Assembly (NCBI GenBank): GCA_002840835.1
Contig: PHCQ01000008.1
Span: 1 to 64,000, forward strand
Direction: 5' to 3'
Length of the DNA: 64,000 nt
DNA from: Betaproteobacteria bacterium HGW-Betaproteobacteria-16
Lineage (GTDB): Bacteria > Pseudomonadota > Gammaproteobacteria > Burkholderiales > Burkholderiaceae_C
Part shown: piece by piece, positions 8,261 to 16,239 of the stretch
How positions within the stretch are numbered: position 1 is the first letter of the stretch
Layout of the letters: every line of letters starts with the position of its first letter
Made by a program: the position numbers and the translations under genes
Notes under the pieces: model-generated
Seen by the model: the letters and a program-made list of their open reading frames with translations, nothing else
Told to the model about the DNA's origin: nothing
Database searches by the model: none

Positions 8261-9445
8261 ATGTTGCACCGTTACGCCTTTTCCAACTTCCAGTCTTTCC
8301 GTGAGCGCGCGGAGGTCTCTTGGCTACTGGACCGCAAGGTGCCATCGGCTGTCTGGTCGCGTGCGGCGGATTCTGGCGAGCGTCTGAGTTCGGTCATGGC
8401 GGTGATCGGCCCCAACGCCAGTGGCAAGACGGCACTGCTCAAGCCGGTTTTGTTTCTGGACTGGTTTATCCGCCATTCGTTTGCTGCCGACCCTGCCCAA
8501 CCGTTGCCTTTCAGCCCTCACGCCGCTGCTACAGGTGAACCTTCTGAGTTCGAGGTGGACGCCGATTTTGATGGCCGCTTGATGCGCTACACATTGCGCT
8601 GCACGCCACAACGCGTGATACACGAGGCTTTGTACGCGCGGCATGAGCGCATGCGCTATGTGTTCGTTCGCGAGTGGAATGAGGCCACACAGGGCTACGA
8701 CATCAAGCAACAGGATTTTGGATTCGCGCCGGCGGAAGCACGCAAGGTGCGGCCCAATGCCTCGCTGATCTCGACCGCCGCGCAATATGGTGTGCCTCTC
8801 GCTCTGCAACTGATGAGTAGCCGTGTGGCCAGCAACATTCACCAGTTTGGTCGCATGGTCAACGACGCCAATCAATTGATTGCGGCTGCTGAGCATTTCG
8901 CGAGCGACGAGGCGCAGCGCCAGCACTTGGTCCGCTTGCTCTCGGCATGGGATCTGGGCCTGAGCGATGTGCAGGTGCGTGCAATGGAAACGACCTTGGC
9001 AGACGGCAAGAAAGACAAGTTCTGGTTGCCGTTTGGCGTGCACCGCGCTGCGGGCGGTACCACGTTTGAGCTGCCGTTTCCGGTGGAATCTAGTGGCACC
9101 CAGGGGGCCTTCATGTTGCTACATCGCCTGCTACCGGTCTTGCAATCGGGCGGCTTGGCGGTCATCGATGAGTTCGAGAACGACCTCCATCCTCACATGC
9201 TGGAGCCCATCCTTGACCTGTTTGCCAGCCCGACCACCAACCCGCACGGCGGCCAACTTCTGTTCACCTGCCACGCCATGGAGGTACTGAACCTCGTACA
9301 CAAGTCGCAGGTGATGCTGGTCGAAAAGGATGCAGCCAATGAGAGCAGCGCTTGGCGGCTGGACAGTGTGGAAGGCATTCGCAGTGATGACAACTTCTAT
9401 GCAAAGTACATGGCCGGTGCCTACGGCGCGGTACCGCAATTGTGA
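8261..9445 (+). CDS. AAA ATPase of the RloA/AbiL-like (AAA_15/21) type
   Basis: This 394-residue protein starts with an SMC/RecF-like strand (LHRYAFSNFQSFRERAEVSW) and has Walker A GPNASGKTALL (residues ~49-59). A long middle region follows, then an ABC-type C-terminal half with ESSGTQGAFMLLHRLLP, Walker B LAVIDEFENDLHPHM and a switch histidine in LLFTCHAMEVL. Proteins of this kind pair with TOPRIM or RloB-like effectors in abortive-infection systems such as AbiL and RloAB; PARIS has a similar ATPase/TOPRIM pairing. It is followed directly by such a gene. Base composition is less GC-rich than its neighbours, and the 150 bp upstream are AT-rich. No strong ribosome-binding site is visible. Confidence 0.8.
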   Translation: MLHRYAFSNFQSFRERAEVSWLLDRKVPSAVWSRAADSGERLSSVMAVIGPNASGKTALLKPVLFLDWFIRHSFAADPAQPLPFSPHAAATGEPSEFEVDADFDGRLMRYTLRCTPQRVIHEALYARHERMRYVFVREWNEATQGYDIKQQDFGFAPAEARKVRPNASLISTAAQYGVPLALQLMSSRVASNIHQFGRMVNDANQLIAAAEHFASDEAQRQHLVRLLSAWDLGLSDVQVRAMETTLADGKKDKFWLPFGVHRAAGGTTFELPFPVESSGTQGAFMLLHRLLPVLQSGGLAVIDEFENDLHPHMLEPILDLFASPTTNPHGGQLLFTCHAMEVLNLVHKSQVMLVEKDAANESSAWRLDSVEGIRSDDNFYAKYMAGAYGAVPQL

Positions 9446-9456
9446 AAGGCCAAGCC

Positions 9457-9975
9457 ATGCGCCGACGGGCGGCCCGTACCGTGCTGCTCGTGGGGGAAGG
9501 CGACGCAGAGGTTGTGTTTCTGCATCACCTCAAGCGCCTGTATGTGGAACGTGGGTCGGGTGTTGCGGTCACGATAAAGAACGCGAGGGGAAAGGGCGCA
9601 CAACATGTGGTTCAATTCGCGCGTCGCCAATCAGCCAATGCCGCCTATGACCTTGTAGTCGCCTTGTTCGATGCAGACACCGACTGGAACGAGTCGGTTC
9701 GAAAGGCGGCCGTGCGGGCCAAGGTGCAAGTGGTCGTTTGCTCGCCCTGCCTAGAATCGCTATTGCTGCAGTTCCATCAATCGACTGACCATGAAAGATC
9801 GACCCAGCAGCTCAAGCAAATCTTTGCTGCTCGATTTGGCGGAGCAGCCCACGAGCAAGCAGTGTGGCGTCACTTTGGCATCAACCTCCTTGAAGAAGCC
9901 AAGCCACGCGTCGGTGAATTGAGAACCCTGCTGCATGTACTGGCGACGGCTCGTTGGCCTGACTCGGTTTGGTAG
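9457..9975 (+). CDS. RloB/TOPRIM-like effector partner of the ATPase
   Basis: The protein is 172 residues from the ATG at 9457, which has AAAGG seven bases upstream. A GTG at 9442 that overlaps the ATPase stop codon is an alternative. The N-terminus VLLVGEGDAEVVFLHHLKRLY matches the conserved glutamate region of RloB/TOPRIM-like nucleases (EGxxE..F). DLVVALFDADTDW supplies the DxD acidic pair, and SPCLESLLLQFH resembles the later conserved segment of RloB proteins. In AbiL/RloAB systems this is the presumed toxic nuclease released on phage infection. Function here is inferred from the fold signature and its partner. Confidence 0.65.
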   Translation: MRRRAARTVLLVGEGDAEVVFLHHLKRLYVERGSGVAVTIKNARGKGAQHVVQFARRQSANAAYDLVVALFDADTDWNESVRKAAVRAKVQVVVCSPCLESLLLQFHQSTDHERSTQQLKQIFAARFGGAAHEQAVWRHFGINLLEEAKPRVGELRTLLHVLATARWPDSVW

Positions 9976-10019
9976 GCTCGTCGAGAGTCAGGCCCAGGTT
10001 ACCCGTTCAAATCGGTAGA

Positions 10020-10058
10020 CGGCCGGCGCGCAGGGTGATTGCGGTGCAGGCGGTGTGA
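10020..10058 (+). repeat. Right copy of 39-bp direct repeat (orphan 3' end of the RlmN-like gene)
   Basis: This copy still reads in frame as the 12 C-terminal codons plus stop of the RlmN-like gene at 7078, with one synonymous change. No start or upstream part of the gene is present, so it is a displaced gene end. It marks the right boundary of the insertion. Confidence 0.92.
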
Positions 10059-10067
10059 GGTGAACGC

Positions 10068-10868
10068 TCAGCGCACCGGCAGCAAGAGCACCGCGCCGGC
10101 CGCTACCGCGTAGGCGTCCACGTGGCCGGAGAGGGTAGCCGGGTCGTCGGCGTAGTGCAGGTGAAGGCGCTCGCCAGGGTGTGAGACCACGCCCTCCAGT
10201 GCGGCGCCGCTGTAGATGCCGACCAGTCGGCCTTTCGCACCAGGGTCGTGGAAGACCTTCATGCCCGACTGTGTGTTGGCGTGACCACCGTGACCACCTT
10301 GCCCTCCGTGTGCGCCATGGCCCCCATGTCCGCCGCTGCCCGCTGCAGCATTGACCGACTTTTCCCCGGTGACCACGTGCCAGCGCAGTCGAGGGAATGC
10401 ACCTTTCACCCGAAAGGGAAAAGGCTGGTCCAGCGACAGGCCGCGCGCCAGGGCCTGCTGCCGCACAAAGGCCTCGAAGGCGGCCTCGTCCATGTCTTGT
10501 GGCAGGGCCATTTCCACCCACTCCGTCACGCGTGCACTGGCCCACAGAACCACCTGCTCGTCAGCGGCGGGGGGGCGCACCGCGCCGCGCTCGGCCCTGC
10601 CGGGGCTGACCAGCAGGCGGCCGTCGATCTGGATGATCTCGCCCTTCAGGCCGGCGGTGGCACCCACGCCCCAGGTGCCGGGTTCTTGCGACAGGCTGCT
10701 CAACGTGGCCTGTCCGGTGGTGTCGCCGCTGAGGCTCATGCGCTTGAAGTTGCCTGTATGGGTGAAATCAAAGGGCAGGCCGGCAGCGATGGCCAGGCCG
10801 GCGGTCAGCAGACCCAGTGCGAGCAGCGTCTTGCGTGAGGAGATCTTGAGGTGGGAGATGCGGTTCAT
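10068..10868 (-). CDS. Exported acetolactate-decarboxylase-like protein with a His/Gly-rich insert
   Basis: This 266-residue protein starts with a signal peptide (KTLLALGLLTAGLAIAAG). The rest resembles the alpha-acetolactate decarboxylase fold: GLKGEIIQIDGRLL near residue 73 and a C-terminal HLHYADDPATLSGH block that could provide the metal-binding histidines. Residues ~178-195 are an insert of GGH/GAH repeats (GGHGGHGAHGGQGGHGGH). Classical acetolactate decarboxylases are cytoplasmic and lack this insert, so substrate and activity are uncertain. It is transcribed divergently from the Crp/Fnr gene with only 49 bases between start codons. Confidence 0.6.
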   Translation of the reverse strand: MNRISHLKISSRKTLLALGLLTAGLAIAAGLPFDFTHTGNFKRMSLSGDTTGQATLSSLSQEPGTWGVGATAGLKGEIIQIDGRLLVSPGRAERGAVRPPAADEQVVLWASARVTEWVEMALPQDMDEAAFEAFVRQQALARGLSLDQPFPFRVKGAFPRLRWHVVTGEKSVNAAAGSGGHGGHGAHGGQGGHGGHANTQSGMKVFHDPGAKGRLVGIYSGAALEGVVSHPGERLHLHYADDPATLSGHVDAYAVAAGAVLLLPVR

Positions 10869-10903
10869 GGGCCGCAGTATTCAACAGCCGATCTTCTCCG
10901 CCT

Positions 10904-10917
10904 ATGATCAAAATCAT
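10904..10917. promoter_or_regulatory. FNR/CRP-like dyad between divergent genes
   Basis: atgat-caaa-atcat has perfect 5-bp arms with a 4-bp spacer, the geometry of an FNR box (TTGATnnnnATCAA) with one change per arm. It touches the start codon of the Crp/Fnr-family gene and lies 36 bp from the divergent start. Binding of the regulator here could control both genes. Confidence 0.5.
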
Positions 10918-11529
10918 ATGATCGCAGAACCTCATTTGCCGGCCGAACTGGCCACCTTGCTGCCGCCATCGCTGCATGCCCTGTGCGTCACGCGACGGCA
11001 TGACCAGGGTGACCGACTGTTCGCCACCGGCGCCCGGCCCGCGCACATGTTCTTCATTTCGGAAGGCGAGGTGGTGCTGGAAAGAGCAAGTCCCCACGGC
11101 GCGGCCACGGTGCTGCAGCGCGCCCGGCGCGGCTTTGTGGGCGAGGCCAGCCTGCAAGCCGCCCGCTACCACTGCGATGCGCGGGTGCTGGCTGCGTCGC
11201 GCATCACCCGGGTGCCCGTGATCGCGATGCGCACAGCCCTCGCCAGCGACGCAGCCTTCGCCATGCGCTGGGTGGCGATGCTCAACGCGGAGGTGCGTCG
11301 CCTGCGGCTGCAATGCGAGCGACTGACGCTCCACCGCGTGCAGGACCGCGTGCTGCACCTGCTCGACACCGAAGGCGAGCGCGGGCGTTACCCGGTGCCG
11401 GCAGGGCTGAAATCGCTCGCGGGGGAACTGGGCGTGACCCACGAAGCGCTGTACCGCGCGCTGGCAGCGCTGGAGAAGACCGGCCGGCTGGAGCGCCAGG
11501 AGGGCGCACTGCTGCGGGTGGCCCTTTGA
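10918..11529 (+). CDS. Crp/Fnr-family transcriptional regulator
   Basis: This 203-residue regulator has an N-terminal cyclic-nucleotide-binding-like beta roll (residues ~15-110, with GARPAHMFFISEGEVVLER), a dimerisation helix (~115-145) and a C-terminal winged helix (SLAGELGVTHEALYRALAALEKTGRL). It has no N-terminal cysteine cluster, so it is not an iron-sulfur FNR. The start at 10918 follows the dyad at 10904. It probably regulates itself and the divergent secreted protein. Confidence 0.82.
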   Translation: MIAEPHLPAELATLLPPSLHALCVTRRHDQGDRLFATGARPAHMFFISEGEVVLERASPHGAATVLQRARRGFVGEASLQAARYHCDARVLAASRITRVPVIAMRTALASDAAFAMRWVAMLNAEVRRLRLQCERLTLHRVQDRVLHLLDTEGERGRYPVPAGLKSLAGELGVTHEALYRALAALEKTGRLERQEGALLRVAL

Positions 11530-11622
11530 TGGTTTTATGAAAGTTTTCTTGAATTACCCACCGCCGTATTCAAGCGTGCTTTAACAAGACCCGATCGCCC
11601 GACAGGGCCTTGCCTTGCCACT

Positions 11623-12894
11623 TCAATGCAGCGTCAACGGACGCGAAGTCGTCTTCACCCGCACCGTGGCGGCGCGCAGTTCGTAAGGCACCGCTTCTGC
11701 GCCGCAGATGGCGGCAGCAATCGTGCGGGCTTGCCGGGCAATGGGTTCGATGAAGCGGCTGGTCTGGCCGTTCACGCTGATGCAGTCGCCCAGGGCGTGG
11801 ATGCGCGGGTCGCTGGTGGCGAGGTCTTGCGGCTGCACGGCGATGCCCTGGTTCCAGGCCAGGCCGGCGCTCTGTGCGAGCCGGGGCGGGGTGGCCAGCC
11901 CGGCAGCGGCCACCACCGCGTCTGCCGGGAAGCGCTGGCCGCAGGTGGTGCTGATGCGGTAGCGATCACCCACGCGTTCCACACCCGCCACCTGCACGTG
12001 GCCAATGAAGCGAATGGGCAGGTCCTTCCAGGCTTCGAGCAATTGCGTGCCGGCCTGATCGGCCTGCCACCGCGCCAGCGGCTCGGGCGTCACGTCCAGC
12101 AGGGTGATGCGGTGGTCGCCGAGTGCGAGGTCGTTGGCCAGTTCACTGCCGATCAGGCCGGCACCCACGATCACCACGTCTTTGGCCGTTTCACCTAGCG
12201 CGGCGCGCAGCTTGCGGTAGGCGCCCAGATGGTTGATGCGCCAGCACATGCTGGCCGGCAGCACGGGTGGCAAGGCGGCCTGCGCGCCGTGGGCCAGCAC
12301 CAGGCGGTCGTATCGCAAGGTGCCGCGCGTGGTGCGCAGGCTGCGTGTGTCCGGGCAGATACGCACCGCGTCTGTGTGGGCCAGCAGGCGCACGTTCAGG
12401 CGCTGCGCAGCCTGGGCGCCGGGTTCTTTCACCAGCCGGTCCAGGTTCATGTGGCGCGCCATGGCCACCGAAAGCAGGGGCTTGTCGTACACGTCGGCCG
12501 CGCAGGCGCTCACCAGGGTGATGGGCAGCGTGGCGTCGAGCGCGCGCAGGGCCTCGGCCATCTGCCAGCCCGCGCGGCCACCGCCCACGATGACCACGCC
12601 GGGCGTGCCGCCGCGCACCGCTACTGAGGCCGTGTCGCCAGCGCGGGCGCGCAGCTCGTCCAGGCTGGGCTCGCTGTAGGGTTCGAAGTCGCCCTTGGTC
12701 ACGCCGCAGAGCGGGCAGGCCCAGTCGTCAGGAATGTCTTCAAAGCGCGTGCCGGCGACCAGGCCGCTGTCGGGGTCGCCTTCGGCTTCGTCGTAGATGT
12801 AGCCGCAGGCGTGACAGATGTATTTGTTGAACGCAGGTGCCCCCAGGGCTGCGACGACCTGGCTCACCGGTGTGGGTTGAACGGCGGGTGTCAT
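11623..12894 (-). CDS. Rubredoxin fused to FAD-dependent rubredoxin/ferredoxin reductase
   Basis: The 423-residue protein joins two electron-transfer modules. Residues ~22-72 are a rubredoxin with both iron-binding pairs ([16 protein letters not shown] and ACPLCG). Residues ~95-423 are an FAD/NAD(P)H reductase with [11 protein letters not shown], a second Rossmann motif [13 protein letters not shown] and an FAD-closing segment [10 protein letters not shown]. It would pass electrons from NAD(P)H through FAD to the attached rubredoxin. The start at 12894 shares ATGA with the stop of the preceding acyl-CoA-dehydrogenase-like gene. It is the last gene of the leftward sigma-54 operon and may feed electrons to that flavoprotein. 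Confidence 0.88.
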   Translation of the reverse strand: MTPAVQPTPVSQVVAALGAPAFNKYICHACGYIYDEAEGDPDSGLVAGTRFEDIPDDWACPLCGVTKGDFEPYSEPSLDELRARAGDTASVAVRGGTPGVVIVGGGRAGWQMAEALRALDATLPITLVSACAADVYDKPLLSVAMARHMNLDRLVKEPGAQAAQRLNVRLLAHTDAVRICPDTRSLRTTRGTLRYDRLVLAHGAQAALPPVLPASMCWRINHLGAYRKLRAALGETAKDVVIVGAGLIGSELANDLALGDHRITLLDVTPEPLARWQADQAGTQLLEAWKDLPIRFIGHVQVAGVERVGDRYRISTTCGQRFPADAVVAAAGLATPPRLAQSAGLAWNQGIAVQPQDLATSDPRIHALGDCISVNGQTSRFIEPIARQARTIAAAICGAEAVPYELRAATVRVKTTSRPLTLH

Positions 12895-14045
12895 GCCGGC
12901 ATCTCCTCGGCGCTCAGCCGCGCAATCTCCTTGCGCAGGTGTTTGATGGCCGGCGTGACGATGGCAACGAACTGCGCTTCGCGCACGCGGCGCTGCACTT
13001 CGCTGCCCATCAGGTAGCCGCGCGCGCCCTGGTGCATCAGCGCGGAGTTGGCGGCACGCAAGCAGAGCTCGGCGCCATGCGCACGCGCGTCGAGCACGTC
13101 GATGAAATAGTCGGTCGATGTGTCGAACGGCGTTTCGGCCAGCTTCATGATGCGGGCCACCAGTGCGTCGAACTCGGCCTGCAGTTCGGCGGGCCGGTCT
13201 TCCAGGTACTGGTTCACATGGCCCAGCTGGCCTTCCACCGCCCACATGCTGTCGATCGCACCCTGGATGATGCCGGCCGCGATGCCACATTGCAGCAGCA
13301 CAAAGCCACCACGGATGCGCGCGATGTAAGGCTTGGCCGGGTCGGCCACCACGTCTTCGCTGCCGACGAAGAGGTCCTTGCAGTGCACGCTGTAGGTGCC
13401 CGTGCCTTCCATGCCAGAGAACTCCGGGCAGGCCTTGAGCGTGACGCCGGGTGCGTCGCAGCGCAGCATGAACATCATCTCGCGGCCCGCGCTGGCGCCG
13501 TCCCCTTGGGTGTCCGTTTGCACCGAAGCGATGGCGCCAAAGTAATGGTCGGGCCCCAGATTGCTGACCCAGGGCAGGGTGCCGTTCACCAGGTAGCCGC
13601 CCTCCACTGGCGTGGCCTTGAGCAGCAGGCTTTCAATCTGCGCAAAGCTTTTCATCGGGTTCGACAAACCGGTGCCACCCAGCGTCTCGCCGCGCACATG
13701 GCGCGCCAGCCGTTCACCCATCAGCGCCGGGTTGCCAGAGGCCTGCATATACAGCCCGGCCACGCACTGGCACCACATCATGAACCCCGTGGCGCCGCAG
13801 ACCTTGGCCGCTTCTGCCATGGCCGCAATGGCCAGGCCGTAGTCGCCGGGTGTGCCGTCGGCGCGAGTGAGGTGCGCGCTCATGGCACCCGCTGCGGCCA
13901 GTTGCTTCATCACATCCACAGGGTAGGCGCCGCGATCAATCGCGTAGGCCTGGCTGGCCAGCGGGCCCTGGGCGATGGCGCGCACGGCGTCGATGAGGTT
14001 AGCGGGCTGGGCAGCCAGCTCGGGCGGAAGATCGGCGGGGTTCAT
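12891..14045 (-). CDS. Acyl-CoA-dehydrogenase-family flavoprotein
   Basis: This 384-residue protein has the three-part acyl-CoA dehydrogenase layout: an N-terminal helical domain, a central beta domain ([35 protein letters not shown]) and a C-terminal helical bundle ([22 protein letters not shown]). The C-terminal half is related to the desulfurization-type flavin monooxygenases of this superfamily. The rhodanese, OsmC and rubredoxin-reductase neighbours and the sigma-54 control recall organosulfur-acquisition loci such as the sfn genes, so an oxidase or monooxygenase role in sulfur metabolism is plausible but inferred. I cannot assign the catalytic base by eye. Confidence 0.75.
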   Translation of the reverse strand: MNPADLPPELAAQPANLIDAVRAIAQGPLASQAYAIDRGAYPVDVMKQLAAAGAMSAHLTRADGTPGDYGLAIAAMAEAAKVCGATGFMMWCQCVAGLYMQASGNPALMGERLARHVRGETLGGTGLSNPMKSFAQIESLLLKATPVEGGYLVNGTLPWVSNLGPDHYFGAIASVQTDTQGDGASAGREMMFMLRCDAPGVTLKACPEFSGMEGTGTYSVHCKDLFVGSEDVVADPAKPYIARIRGGFVLLQCGIAAGIIQGAIDSMWAVEGQLGHVNQYLEDRPAELQAEFDALVARIMKLAETPFDTSTDYFIDVLDARAHGAELCLRAANSALMHQGARGYLMGSEVQRRVREAQFVAIVTPAIKHLRKEIARLSAEEMPA

Positions 14046-14090
14046 ATCAGGCTCATTTCAGAAGTGATCAAAGCGGCCGGGATCGCCGCC

Positions 14091-14158
14091 GGGCCGCCCC
14101 AAGGCGATCCCAGCCCCCTCGGGGGGCAGCGACCCGCGCAGCGGCGGAGCGTGGGGGC
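14091..14158. repeat. Dispersed intergenic repeat, second subtype, copy 1
   Basis: This element in the OsmC-ACAD spacer contains gggccgcccc, agccccctcggggggca (an inverted repeat) and gcagcggcggagcgtgggg. A nearly identical copy is at 36108-36175. It lies inside an operon, so it may act as a stability hairpin or attenuator. Confidence 0.75.
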
Positions 14159-14165
14159 GATGTCC

Positions 14166-14735
14166 TCAAGCCATCGAGATCTCAAACGGGATCGGGTTGC
14201 GGATGCTGTTGGCCACCGGCGAATAGAAGTTCGCGTGCTGCACGATCTCTTCCAGCACCTCGCGCGTCGCGTCGCCTTCCACAAGCACCTTCACGCGCAC
14301 CGCCTGAAAGCCCATCTGCGGTGGCGTCATCTCCAGCGCGCCACCGGCACCCCAGGCGGCCGGGTTGCCGATATCACCTTCCAGAAACACTTCGAGCTTG
14401 CTCAGCTTCACACCCTTCCAGGTGGCCACCGCTGTCACGCCCACGGCAATGCAGCCGCCCAGACCAGACAGCACAATCTCGCCGGGCGCGGGCGCCGTGT
14501 CTTCGCCGAACAGGTGCAGCGGCTCGTCCACCACCACCACGTGCTTCTCGCCCACGTGCGACAGCGAGCGGTACTGCCCCTCCATCACGGTGTGGACCTT
14601 GTTGGTGCCACGCCGGGCCGGGTTGGCTTTGCCGCCAGCGGCGAAGTCGGCCAGGCCCTTGGCGTCGATGGGGCGCAGGTAGGCCTTGACGGTGGTCACG
14701 GGTGCGGTGGGTTCGAGGGTGTCGGTGGAGGACAT
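14166..14735 (-). CDS. OsmC family protein
   Basis: This 189-residue OsmC/Ohr-fold protein has the family cysteine in SGLGGCIAVGVTAVATWKG and the C-terminal ANFYSPVANSI segment, where the second redox cysteine of true Ohr proteins (usually in ...CPVS...) is replaced by Ser-Pro-Val. It therefore lacks a clear two-cysteine peroxidase pair and may act on sulfur adducts rather than organic hydroperoxides. It sits between the rhodanese and the acyl-CoA-dehydrogenase-like gene in the same leftward operon. Confidence 0.82.
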   Translation of the reverse strand: MSSTDTLEPTAPVTTVKAYLRPIDAKGLADFAAGGKANPARRGTNKVHTVMEGQYRSLSHVGEKHVVVVDEPLHLFGEDTAPAPGEIVLSGLGGCIAVGVTAVATWKGVKLSKLEVFLEGDIGNPAAWGAGGALEMTPPQMGFQAVRVKVLVEGDATREVLEEIVQHANFYSPVANSIRNPIPFEISMA

Positions 14736-14795
14736 GAAATTTCCTGAAGGGTGAATAAAACTGGAACGGAATGAAAAAGAAAGACGCTCAGCCGC

Positions 14796-15689
14796 TCAGG
14801 CCGCCAGTGCCAGGCTCGCAGGCTTGTTGCTGGCCGATGCGAACGGCAGGCCGGTCTCAATCGGCAGGCTCTCGTCGCGCGACCATTCGTTCCACGAACC
14901 AAAGTACATGCGCACATCGCTGAAGCCGGCTTGCTTGAGCGCGAGAAAGGTGTTGGACGCGCGTGCGCCCTTGAAGCAATACAGGTAGACCGTGTCGTCG
15001 GGCGCAATGCCGGCGGTGGCGCATTCGGCCTTCACTTCGTCCGGCGTCTTGAACACCGGGCCCTGGGCCGAAGGCTTCATGAAGCGGTACCACTCCACCC
15101 ACTTGGCGCCCGGCAACCGGCCCTTGCGGGGTGCGAAGTCTTTGCCGTAGGGGCTGGAGCTGTCGCCGATCCACTCGTCCACATCGCGCACGTCCAGCAA
15201 CACGGTGTCGGTGCCCAGCGCGGCCTGCACATCGGCCTGCGTCAACATCACGTCGCTCATGGGCAGGTCAGGGAAGGTGGTGGGCGTGGGCGTGGCCGCC
15301 TCGGTCGACACCGGCAGACCGGCGGCCTTCCAGGCGCTGAAGCCACCGTTGAGAACCTTGATCTTGGGGTAGCCCAGCCAGGTGAGCAGGTAATAGCCGC
15401 GGCACGACTGCCCGTAGCCACTGTTCATCGCGTCTTCGTAGAAAACGGCGGTTTCCTTGCCGGAGAGGCCAGCCTTGCCCAGTGCTTCAGCAAAGGTGGC
15501 CTTGAGTTCCTGCAGGCCTTCGGGCGTGGAGGTGGCGAGGAACGTGAACACCTCGCGCAGGTTCACCGCGCCGGGGATGTGGCCCGCGGCAAACGTGTCG
15601 GCGTCGCGCGTGTCGATGATCACCACCGGTTCGGCGGCTTGCAGCGTGGCGAGTTGATCGGGTGCGATCAGGATGGCGTCGATGCTCAT
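14796..15689 (-). CDS. Tandem-domain rhodanese sulfurtransferase
   Basis: This 297-residue protein has two rhodanese domains. The first (residues ~5-130) keeps VVIIDTRDADTFAAGHIPGAVNL but carries no cysteine in an active-site loop. The second (~150-280) has VLLDVRDVDEW and the catalytic loop YCFKGARAS with the sulfur-carrying cysteine. It would transfer sulfane sulfur from thiosulfate or a thiol donor. The start at 15689 has GAGG upstream and lies ~38 bases from the predicted start site of the sigma-54 promoter at 15739. It is the first gene of the operon down to 11623. Confidence 0.88.
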   Translation of the reverse strand: MSIDAILIAPDQLATLQAAEPVVIIDTRDADTFAAGHIPGAVNLREVFTFLATSTPEGLQELKATFAEALGKAGLSGKETAVFYEDAMNSGYGQSCRGYYLLTWLGYPKIKVLNGGFSAWKAAGLPVSTEAATPTPTTFPDLPMSDVMLTQADVQAALGTDTVLLDVRDVDEWIGDSSSPYGKDFAPRKGRLPGAKWVEWYRFMKPSAQGPVFKTPDEVKAECATAGIAPDDTVYLYCFKGARASNTFLALKQAGFSDVRMYFGSWNEWSRDESLPIETGLPFASASNKPASLALAA

Positions 15690-15738
15690 GGAAACCTCAT
15701 CAAAAGAAGCGGCGGGCGGGATTGCCTGCAGGGTTCTT

Positions 15739-15754
15739 TGCAATGGGCGTGCCA
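15739..15754 (-). promoter_or_regulatory. Sigma-54 (RpoN) promoter of the rhodanese-OsmC-ACAD-rubredoxin operon
   Basis: Read on the minus strand the sequence is tggcacgcccattgca, a perfect match to TGGCACRNNNNTTGCW. The GC doublet is ~52 bases from the rhodanese start codon, so the leader would be ~38 nt. A sigma-54 activator gene lies upstream at 18008-19612. Confidence 0.85.
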
Positions 15755-15854
15755 TGCGGGGCGCGATTCGATGACTGCGCCCAAGCCTTTGATTTATATG
15801 GGCATTTGGTTTTTGGTGCTTGCTGGCACGAGCAGCGCTGGCGACTGGCGGCGC

Positions 15855-15883
15855 CACTGTGTCGACACAATGTCAACACAGTG
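15855..15883. promoter_or_regulatory. Nested palindromes upstream of the sigma-54 promoter, candidate activator binding sites
   Basis: The core tgtgtcgacaca (15858-15869) is a perfect 12-bp palindrome, and cactgtgt/acacagtg form outer 8-bp arms. Two related motifs, TGTCGACA and TGTCAACA, lie 11 bp apart, i.e. one helical turn. The centre is ~125-140 bp upstream of the promoter, the normal position of sigma-54 enhancer sites. Confidence 0.6.
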
Positions 15884-16239
15884 TTGGCGTTGCGGGCTGC
15901 TTACAACACGAATGCCTTTGCTCAGTAGACGGCGTGCATGGGGGTCTGTAGGCTGTGGCTCGGTCTGTGGGCCGGTTCGTGGACTTGGTCGAATATCCGG
16001 CAGGAACCGAGCGAAGACTCGGTCAGCGTTGTCGAAACTGTTGACCCTGTTCAGGTGTTCGGAAAATGCGCTGTAGGGTTGATTAAAAACACATGGATGC
16101 GACTTTGTTTAACGGCAGCCATTGTGGGTATCCGGCGTTTTGCCGTTTAATTCAAAGCTGGGCGTCGCTATTGCGCGCCTGAATAAACCGCTGCAGCATG
16201 TGTTTACGATCGATCATTGAACTTCGAGGGAAATAAGTA

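Larger units (their letters stand above)
15690..16239. other. Intergenic region between the sulfur operon and the DUF5343 gene
   Basis: These 550 bp hold the sigma-54 promoter at 15739 and the inverted repeats at 15855-15883, described separately. The stretch from ~15900 to 16239 shows no convincing open frame, and from ~16060 it becomes AT-richer (runs such as attaaaaacaca), which probably includes the promoter of the DUF5343 gene. No integrase remnant, tRNA or clean attachment repeat was found. Confidence 0.6.

Noticed and set aside
10240-10350. Tandem GGH-type codon repeats as a possible CRISPR or microsatellite array
   Set aside because: They are in frame inside the exported protein at 10068 and encode a His/Gly insert; there are no spacers of CRISPR size.
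12837-14747. 636-codon plus-strand open frame across the acyl-CoA-dehydrogenase-like and OsmC genes
   Set aside because: It is antisense to coupled genes with family motifs, and its composition is that of a reverse-frame translation.
15750-16150. Short plus-strand open frames upstream of the DUF5343 gene
   Set aside because: There is no ribosome-binding site or recognisable content, and they overlap the sigma-54 control region.
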